This document shows, one piece after another, positions 55,897 to 64,000 of a stretch of 64,000 nucleotides of DNA. Made by a program: the position numbers and the translations under genes. Positions within the stretch are counted from its first letter, which is position 1. Each line of letters begins with the position of its first letter. The notes beneath the pieces were generated by a model. That model made no database searches and was not told the origin of the DNA. It was given only the letters and a program-made list of their open reading frames with translations. The stretch covers positions 193,501-257,500 of the forward strand of contig NZ_CP119566.1 of assembly GCF_029277445.1 (NCBI RefSeq), given 5' to 3'. Source of the stretch: Pararhizobium qamdonense (GTDB lineage Bacteria > Pseudomonadota > Alphaproteobacteria > Rhizobiales > Rhizobiaceae).

Positions 55897-57692
55897 AGCC
55901 CATGTTCCTGCAGACATTCGGTGGGTTACGCCTGCTCGATGCTGCGGGACAGGAATGCCGGTATCCTCGCAAAGGTCTGTTCCTGCTTGCCTATCTGGCA
56001 ACCGGAACCAGCGCCGAAATCAGCCGCAGCGAAGCGGCTGACCTTCTCTGGGGAAGCGAGGAGCGGGCGCTTGCATTTACAAACCTGAGAAAGCTGATTT
56101 CACGTCTGCCCGTAGCCTATGCCTCGATGCTGACCATAGCACCTGGCCATCTTCGCCTCGACCGCCGGCAACTTCGTTGCGACGCAGAAGCGATCAAGAG
56201 CGCAGATACATCCCTATCCTCCCTCGTCGAACTGATGAGCCGGCCTTTTCTCTGCGAATTCGACGATGCCGGAGGTGCGGCCAGCCGGTGGGTGAAAGCG
56301 CAACGCCGCATCTATCTCAACGTGATGCGGCAAAAATTGCTGGAATGGTCTGCGGAAGTTCCGGCATCAGCAGACGCGCCGGCCGCCCGGCAGGCGGCCT
56401 TTCTCATTCTTGAGCATTGGCCGGGCGATCAACTGATACGCCGGACGCTTTCGACCGGGCCGCCGCCACAGCCGTCTGAAGGTCAGATCGAGCCGCTGTT
56501 CGCGGTGACTGCGCAACCCGATGCTCTGGAGACTTTACCCGCATTCGGCATGTCACCCCGGGTCGCTCTTCTGCCGCCGAGCGGCGGGCTTTCTTCCGCG
56601 CTTGATCTTTCAAGAGCCAGCGCGCTCATCGATGACGTTGCGATCGGCCTCTGTTCGCTGCGCAATCTTTCCATCATCGCGCCCTACACGGCCGAGCGCA
56701 TTCGCAACAGCGACGACAAGGCTCTCATGCTCGGCAAGCATGACATTTCCTATGTGGTGGATACGAAGCTGACGGAGGATGGGCTCTTCGTTCAGATCAT
56801 CTTCGTGCCATCGGATCATGTAATCTATGCCGAACGCTTCGACATTGCCGGCCTGCTTTTGTCCTCGCATCGAAAGACGCTGGCAGGGGTGGTCAAGGAT
56901 CGCATTCTTGCCGAGCTGAAGCGCAACGAGAGCGCGCATGATGACTATACGGTCAAACCGGACGCCTACCGGCGCTACCTCTTCGGCATACAGCAGATGA
57001 GCCGGCTCACATTGCCCTCGGTTCGCAGCGCCCGAAAATCGTTCCGGGAAGCGCTGCAGCACAATAGCGATTTTTCCCATGCCTTTAGCGGCCTTGCCAA
57101 GACCTATTCCATCGAATGGGTTTTAACGGCCAGGGGAGATCCGGAATTGTTGCGCCGCGCTGAGGAAAACGCGCGCTCGGCAATCGAAAGCAATCCCGAT
57201 ATCGCTTACGGTTACAAAGAACTCGGGATGGCAAAGCTCTATCTGGGCGCGCTCGACGAAAGCCTGGAAGCACTCGCCCGCGCGGAGGAACTCAGCCCCC
57301 ATTATGCGGACGCGATCTACAGCTTCGCCGACGTTCTTATTCACGCCTCCCGGCCCAAGGAAGGGCTGGAAAAGATCGAACATGCCATCTCCCTGAACCC
57401 GCTGGGGCCGGATGAATATTTCTGGTGTGCAGCAGGTGCCAGTTATTTCGTCGGCGCGTTCGACAAGGCCGTGTCCCGGATCGACAGCATGTCCAACCAG
57501 GCCTCGGCACATCGGCTTCTGGCGGCAAGCTGGGCCATGCTCGGCGATATCAAGCGCGCGCATCACTTCCGCCGCCAGGACCGCGAGGCCAACCCGCAAT
57601 TTGATCTGCAAAAATGGCTTGCCGTCGTCCCGATCAAGGAGGCCTGGCAGAAAGACATGTATCGAGAAGGTTTAATGAAAGCCGGCTACTGA
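55893..57692 (+). CDS. SARP-like transcriptional activator with TolB-like and TPR domains
   Basis: This 599-residue protein starts at GTG 55893 (overlapping the XRE stop) or ATG 55902. The N-terminal winged helix of the SARP/OmpR type (FGGLRLLDAAGQECRYPRKG, then SRSEAADLLWG) is followed by a BTAD-like helical region. A TolB-like domain (about 225-330; LRNLSIIAPYTAERIR, DISYVVDTKLTEDGLFVQ, ERFDIA) and TPR repeats (about 360-560) complete it. This matches the cyclase-associated SARP-TolB-TPR regulators of rhizobia. No membrane segment is visible. It precedes the peptide gene by 25 bases. Confidence 0.82.
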   Translation: MKPMFLQTFGGLRLLDAAGQECRYPRKGLFLLAYLATGTSAEISRSEAADLLWGSEERALAFTNLRKLISRLPVAYASMLTIAPGHLRLDRRQLRCDAEAIKSADTSLSSLVELMSRPFLCEFDDAGGAASRWVKAQRRIYLNVMRQKLLEWSAEVPASADAPAARQAAFLILEHWPGDQLIRRTLSTGPPPQPSEGQIEPLFAVTAQPDALETLPAFGMSPRVALLPPSGGLSSALDLSRASALIDDVAIGLCSLRNLSIIAPYTAERIRNSDDKALMLGKHDISYVVDTKLTEDGLFVQIIFVPSDHVIYAERFDIAGLLLSSHRKTLAGVVKDRILAELKRNESAHDDYTVKPDAYRRYLFGIQQMSRLTLPSVRSARKSFREALQHNSDFSHAFSGLAKTYSIEWVLTARGDPELLRRAEENARSAIESNPDIAYGYKELGMAKLYLGALDESLEALARAEELSPHYADAIYSFADVLIHASRPKEGLEKIEHAISLNPLGPDEYFWCAAGASYFVGAFDKAVSRIDSMSNQASAHRLLAASWAMLGDIKRAHHFRRQDREANPQFDLQKWLAVVPIKEAWQKDMYREGLMKAGY

Positions 57693-57717
57693 ATTCTCAA
57701 CAACGAAGGAGAATGAA

Positions 57718-57933
57718 ATGTCTAAAGTCGTGGTCATTGGATTTCCAGGGGATGCAAAACTCTATCTGGCGGATATGGATTTGGGAACGATCTCAGAACT
57801 TGAAAATGGCAGGGATTTGCTGGTGTCACCAAGGCAGATCGAGGCTTTGGGCGGCGCTGTGATCAAGAACGTCGATTTCGCCGTTGCCATCTCCTCTGCC
57901 GCGCCAGTTTCCGCAGGGCTCTTCGACGCTTGA
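57718..57933 (+). CDS. Candidate RiPP precursor peptide (71 residues)
   Basis: A GGAG ribosome site precedes the ATG. The peptide begins MSKVVVIGFPGDAKLYLADM and has an acidic middle (SELENGRD). Residues 44-46 are LGG, a double-Gly type cleavage site, and the Ala/Ser/Val-rich C-terminus is VDFAVAISSAAPVSAGLFDA. It contains no Cys, so thiazoles are excluded; Ser at 59, 60 and 65 and the peptide bonds remain as possible sites. Its stop overlaps the YcaO start (TTGA). Position directly before YcaO-TfuA makes a precursor role likely, but no family match is known to me. Confidence 0.6.
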   Translation: MSKVVVIGFPGDAKLYLADMDLGTISELENGRDLLVSPRQIEALGGAVIKNVDFAVAISSAAPVSAGLFDA

Positions 57934-59126
57934 CGCCGGATGACCAAGGATGGAGCGACAGGGTCTGCACCCCGGCCGAAACCTATGAACGGGTGTCGCC
58001 TCTCCTTCCCGGCTTCGGCATCACCCGCGTCGCCCGCCATACGGGCCTTGATCGTATAGGCGTTCCGGTCTGGTGCGCCTATACGCCGAACGCCAAATCC
58101 ATTGTCGTTGCGCAAGGCAAGGGGCTGACCGACGACGAGGCCCGCACATCCGCCGTCATGGAAGCCCTGGAGCGCGCCGTTGCCGGCAATCCATACGGAA
58201 ATAGACTTCAAGCATCGGCACATTCGCTGGAACATGCCGGAAAGCGGTTCGATACGCTCGTATGCCTGATTGCAGCCGGCCGGTCGCCAGCGCCCCGCGA
58301 CGAAGTCATCACATGGATTGCAGGTACGGACCTGATCTCGGGAGAGATGATCCATGTACCGCTCGATGCCGTCACCCTCGACCGGACACTGACCGATTGC
58401 CGTTACTGGCAATCATCCGATGGCCTGGCCTCGGGAAACACGATGGAAGAGGCGCTTTTTCACGGATTGAACGAACGTATCGAGCGTGATGCCTATGTCC
58501 TCTGGCAGGTATCGAGCGCTGCATCGCGTCAATCGTCCTCTGTGGACCCGAAGTCACTAGAGCTGCCCGAACTCTCATCGTTGGTTGCGCAAATTGAGGC
58601 TGCGGGATTTGTGCTGCGATTGTTCGACATGACGAGCGATATTGGCGTCCCGTCCTTCAACGCGCTGATTGCGCCTCTCGACGTGCTCTCCACCCGCCGC
58701 CCGCGTTTCGTCGATGTGAATTATGGAGCGGGCACCCATCCCTTGGCGGCCAAAGCCATGCTCCGCGCGATCACCGAGGCGGTGCAGTCGCGCATGACAT
58801 TCATCAGCGGCGCCCGCGACGATATCTATCCACCGGTCTATGACCGGCCTTTGCCGGAGGAAACCCGCGACCTGTTGAGAGTGGAGCCCCGCGCTCGACC
58901 CAAACCCTCGATGCAAGGCGCAAAGCCCAGTCCATCCGGTAGCAGCAACGGCATTCTCGACATTTTGAAGCGGCTGGAGCTCGGGCCGATCATCGCCGTC
59001 CCACTCAGCGACCCCGCATGGCCCTTCGCCGTGGCAAAGGTCCTTGCGCCACGGCTGGAAAATCCGGAAGGACAGCGCGCCCAAAGATTTGGTCAGCGGG
59101 CGCTCATCAAGGGGTCGTTCGGATGA
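57930..59126 (+). CDS. YcaO domain protein
   Basis: This 398-residue ATP-dependent enzyme activates peptide-bond oxygens to form azolines or, with TfuA, thioamides. ATP/Mg motifs of the family are GKGLTDDEARTSAVMEALER (residues 69-88), SSDGLASGNTMEEALFHGLN and ERIERDAYVLW, with AKAMLRAITEAVQSR near 275. The C-terminus ends IKGSFG, not the PxPxP tail of azoline-forming YcaOs. The only start available is a TTG that overlaps the peptide stop, implying translational coupling. Its 3' end overlaps the TfuA gene by 4 bases. Confidence 0.9.
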   Translation: MTPDDQGWSDRVCTPAETYERVSPLLPGFGITRVARHTGLDRIGVPVWCAYTPNAKSIVVAQGKGLTDDEARTSAVMEALERAVAGNPYGNRLQASAHSLEHAGKRFDTLVCLIAAGRSPAPRDEVITWIAGTDLISGEMIHVPLDAVTLDRTLTDCRYWQSSDGLASGNTMEEALFHGLNERIERDAYVLWQVSSAASRQSSSVDPKSLELPELSSLVAQIEAAGFVLRLFDMTSDIGVPSFNALIAPLDVLSTRRPRFVDVNYGAGTHPLAAKAMLRAITEAVQSRMTFISGARDDIYPPVYDRPLPEETRDLLRVEPRARPKPSMQGAKPSPSGSSNGILDILKRLELGPIIAVPLSDPAWPFAVAKVLAPRLENPEGQRAQRFGQRALIKGSFG

Positions 59127-59863
59127 AGGTGCTTTTTGTTGGGCCGACACTTCCTGATGCCACCGACCATGCCACCGGTATCGCCATCCGGGGGCCGGCT
59201 GTTCAGGGCGATATTTTTCGCGCGGTGGAAGAAGGGGCCACCGTGATCGGCATTGTCGATGGCGGCTTCGAATATACCGCGCCGGTCTGGCATAAGGAAA
59301 TACTCTACGCTCTGAATGCGGGAGCGCGTGTTCTCGGGGCGGCCAGCATGGGGGCGCTGCGCGCTGCGGAATGCCACTCTTTCGGCATGATCGGCATCGG
59401 GCGCATTTTCGAGGAATATCGCGACGGCAACCGTGTCGATGATTCCGATGTAGCGCAGATCCACGGACCAGCAGCCCTCGGCTGGATCCCGCTCAGCGAG
59501 CCGCTGGTCAATATCACCGCCACGCTTGACCGCCTGCTGCACAAACAACTCGTCTCACTAACGGAGGCCAGGCATCTTGAAGCTGTCGCTCGCGCAATCT
59601 TTTTCAAGGAGCGGACCTGGCGCTCAATCATCGCGCGTGCACTCATCCCGAATGAGGAAAGAAGGAGTACAATCCCGGTTGCAGTCCAGGCACATTCCGT
59701 CAACCTGAAGCGTGCAGATGCCATCGCCCTTGTCGAAACGATGTCACGGCTTGACGCAAAGCGATCAACATCAGCGCCCGCCTGGACGTTCGAGCGCACA
59801 ACTCTCTGGAATGAAATGCAGAAATACCATTGTGCGGCGAACACATCCGGCCATCCATCTTAA
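59123..59863 (+). CDS. TfuA family protein
   Basis: This 246-residue protein has the complete TfuA domain: VLFVGPTLPDA, RGPAVQGDIFRAVEEGA, GIVDGGFEYTAPVWHKEIL and AASMGALRAAE in order. TfuA is named after the trifolitoxin pathway of Rhizobium and pairs with YcaO in thioamide-forming routes, where it probably delivers sulphur. The ATG overlaps YcaO by 4 bases. No sulphur carrier, protease or exporter gene follows. Confidence 0.9.
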   Translation: MKVLFVGPTLPDATDHATGIAIRGPAVQGDIFRAVEEGATVIGIVDGGFEYTAPVWHKEILYALNAGARVLGAASMGALRAAECHSFGMIGIGRIFEEYRDGNRVDDSDVAQIHGPAALGWIPLSEPLVNITATLDRLLHKQLVSLTEARHLEAVARAIFFKERTWRSIIARALIPNEERRSTIPVAVQAHSVNLKRADAIALVETMSRLDAKRSTSAPAWTFERTTLWNEMQKYHCAANTSGHPS

Positions 59864-59865
59864 AG

Positions 59866-59886
59866 TGTGTCACGCCTGTGTCACGC
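59866..59886 (+). repeat. Tandem 11-bp repeat after tfuA
   Basis: TGTGTCACGC occurs twice with one base between (59866-59875 and 59877-59886), in the 77-base spacer between the TfuA gene and the 82-residue gene. It could be a regulator site for that gene. Confidence 0.45.
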
Positions 59887-59940
59887 GACAGCCCCCCCCA
59901 ATATCGCTTAAAGTCTCTGCAAATCATTGCGGAGTCGATT

Positions 59941-60189
59941 ATGACAGCAGCTTATGCAACCCTTGCGCTCGATGACACCAACGCATCGACTGACACTGAA
60001 ATCGAAGAGTTCCACGCCATTACCCGCCTGGTTGTGTTCGCCAAGGAAAGTGCGGCGCTTCTGGATGCGCACCAGACAGTTTATTGCCTGGATCTGGCAT
60101 TGGAACAAATCGCCAGAGAACTACGCCATCGCGCAGACAGCTCGTCGGATATCGTGCCCTATTTCAAGGCCGTGATCAGCCGGCAATAG
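59941..60189 (+). CDS. Small hypothetical protein (82 residues)
   Basis: The ATG at 59941 has GGAG 9 bases upstream; the frame opening at 59830 overlaps tfuA without support. The product begins MTAAYATLALDDTNASTDTE and is mostly helical (ITRLVVFAKESAALLDAHQT, LDLALEQIARELRHRAD). It has no signal peptide or membrane segment. I recognise no family. It may be part of the peptide cluster or independent. Confidence 0.55.
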   Translation: MTAAYATLALDDTNASTDTEIEEFHAITRLVVFAKESAALLDAHQTVYCLDLALEQIARELRHRADSSSDIVPYFKAVISRQ

Positions 60190-60468
60190 TTTTGTTTCAG
60201 GCTTGAAGCTCGGGACAAGTAGGGTGTTGCGTCCGCCTTGGGAAACCGCGATCGGTTGGAGCGGTGAACGAAAATGGCGCGCTGTTCGAGGAAAGATCGG
60301 TGAATTTTCAACCGTCCAGCAGTTATGGGGCGGTGAGGTGTCTCGGTTACGGACGGTATTGAAAGTAACGTAGCGCGCTATGCCTGCTCGAGTGCCTAAC
60401 GTCCCTTCACCGACCGCTGTCGGACCGACGTTTCATTGCTCACGGTTTCTTCGCTCCCTCAAAACGCC
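60190..60468 (+). other. Intergenic region, nothing recognised
   Basis: This stretch between the 82-residue gene and the rRNA operon terminator has no convincing reading frame, RNA or promoter. Confidence 0.4.
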
Positions 60469-60505
60469 AAAAAGCCCGCGGACATTTCTGTCACGCGGGC
60501 TTTTT
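60469..60505 (-). terminator. Terminator of the rRNA operon
   Basis: AAAAAGCCCGCG and CGCGGGCTTTTT pair perfectly over a 13-base loop. It has T runs on both strands and ends the minus-strand rRNA transcript just after the tRNA. Confidence 0.85.
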
Positions 60506-60514
60506 GTTTTGCTT

Positions 60515-60591
<77 letters not shown>

Positions 60592-60752
60592 GAAAGGTTT
60601 TGTTGAATGCGAGAAGGCCGCTTTTGTGCGGCCTTTTGATTGGCCTTTGGCCGGTATTTGTTCTGAGAAGATAGTTTTGTTTGATCATGCGGCGTATCGC
60701 ATGCCTTTTGGCGTGCGGCGCATGATTTAGTATTTTATCTTGCCTTTAATAG

Positions 60753-60868
60753 ACCTGGCAGCGACCTACTCTCCCGCGTCTTAAGACGGAGTACCATTGG
60801 CGCAGGGGCGTTTCACGGCCGTGTTCGGAATGGGAACGGGTGCAGCCACCCCGCAATAACCACCAGGT
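60753..60868 (-). rRNA. rrf: 5S ribosomal RNA
   Basis: On the minus strand ACCTGGTGGTTATTGCGGGG starts the gene and GCTGCCAGGT closes helix I. Conserved internal blocks CCCATTCCGAACACGG and GGGAGAGTAGGTCGCTGCC are present. Length is about 116 bases; the ends are approximate. Confidence 0.95.
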
Positions 60869-60932
60869 CAACTAAGGGCAAGAATGTCACCGGCGACGGT
60901 GACAAACCAAAATGAGAAGCTGGATTTGATGA

Positions 60933-61042
60933 GCGAATAGGGAGTAGCGAATAGCCAATAGGGGTTTCGCTTGTCTATCCGGTCTGTTTTGAACACGTTT
61001 TTTGGCGGCGATTGGGAGCGCTATTCGCTACTCCCTATTCGC
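60933..61042. repeat. 22-bp inverted repeat in the 23S-5S spacer
   Basis: The 22 bases at 60933-60954 (starting GCGAATAGGG) are the exact reverse complement of 61021-61042, 66 bases apart. The unit GCGAATAG is repeated within each arm and again in the 23S helix-9 insertion. It can form a long hairpin in the precursor rRNA. Confidence 0.8.
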
Positions 61043-61094
61043 CATTCGCTCATGAGCCGACAAACGCGATGCGTTTGCGGCGAGATGAGCAGTA

Positions 61095-61107
61095 GCAATG
61101 AGAACAA

Positions 61108-61112
<5 letters not shown>
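61095..61112 (-). other. 3' arm of the pre-23S processing stem
   Basis: GCAATGAGAACAATCAAG (plus strand) pairs with 63983-64000, with one G-U wobble over 18 bases. This is the RNase III stem that brackets 23S. Confidence 0.7.
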
Positions 61113-63982
<2,870 letters not shown>

Positions 63983-63985
<3 letters not shown>

Positions 63986-64000
63986 GATCGTTCTCATTGC
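63983..64000 (-). other. 5' arm of the pre-23S processing stem
   Basis: CTTGATCGTTCTCATTGC (plus strand) is complementary to 61095-61112 with one G-U wobble. It reaches the window edge and may extend further; 16S would lie beyond. Confidence 0.7.

Overview
The window looks like a piece of the main chromosome of a Rhizobiaceae alphaproteobacterium (Rhizobium, Agrobacterium or Sinorhizobium relatives). The support is a dnaK with an alphaproteobacterial heat-shock promoter, a PraR-like XRE regulator, a RIME-like mosaic repeat, CTTGAC-N17-CTATCT promoter spacing, and a 23S-5S-tRNA-fMet order with an intervening sequence in helix 9 of the 23S. The gene order from RND pump to nagA also matches what I recall of Sinorhizobium meliloti. 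This was done by eye, without database searches.

Left part (1-19100). A partial glutathione S-transferase, dnaJ and dnaK lie on the minus strand. An AT-richer plus-strand island (4571-7031) follows: a 243-residue protein with an HNH-like zinc C-terminus, then four tandem paralogues of about 122 residues. This looks like a nuclease toxin with a four-copy immunity array. Next come a class A penicillin-binding protein, a group of small stress-type genes, a cold-shock gene with its promoter, an UPF0104-type membrane protein, an M20 dipeptidase, a MarR regulator, a probable small RNA on the minus strand, and polA.

Middle part (19088-40760). An RND efflux operon (adaptor, pump, TetR) is followed by a divergent amino-sugar region. 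The minus arm holds a murQ-like etherase, an ABC sugar transporter and an oxidoreductase. The plus arm holds an N-acetylhexosamine kinase, a GntR regulator, a SIS deaminase/isomerase and nagA. The same 17-bp element sits at both ends of the divergent spacer, in opposite orientation. A minus-strand operon of amidase, ROK kinase and CutC follows, then an EI24 membrane protein and a YheO-like regulator with an aminotransferase. A perfect 20-bp palindrome precedes that regulator.

Right part (40772-60189). The full potassium system kdpF-A-B-C-D-E is on the minus strand. It also holds three short reading frames: a 55-residue membrane protein between kdpA and kdpB, a 27-residue membrane peptide, and a 10-residue leader-like frame ahead of kdpF. 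On the plus strand lie a FecR-TPR-outer-membrane-barrel protein overlapping a CHASE2 class III nucleotide cyclase, then an XRE regulator overlapping a SARP/TPR regulator. These are followed by a 71-residue peptide, a YcaO enzyme and a TfuA protein, a compact candidate RiPP pathway whose genes overlap.

End (60190-64000). A minus-strand rRNA operon gives, from left to right, the terminator, tRNA-fMet, 5S and 23S. The 16S gene would lie beyond the right edge. The 23S-5S spacer and the helix-9 insertion share the same GCGAATAG-type repeat.

The two systems most worth following up are the toxin with four immunity paralogues and the YcaO-TfuA peptide cluster with its two regulators.
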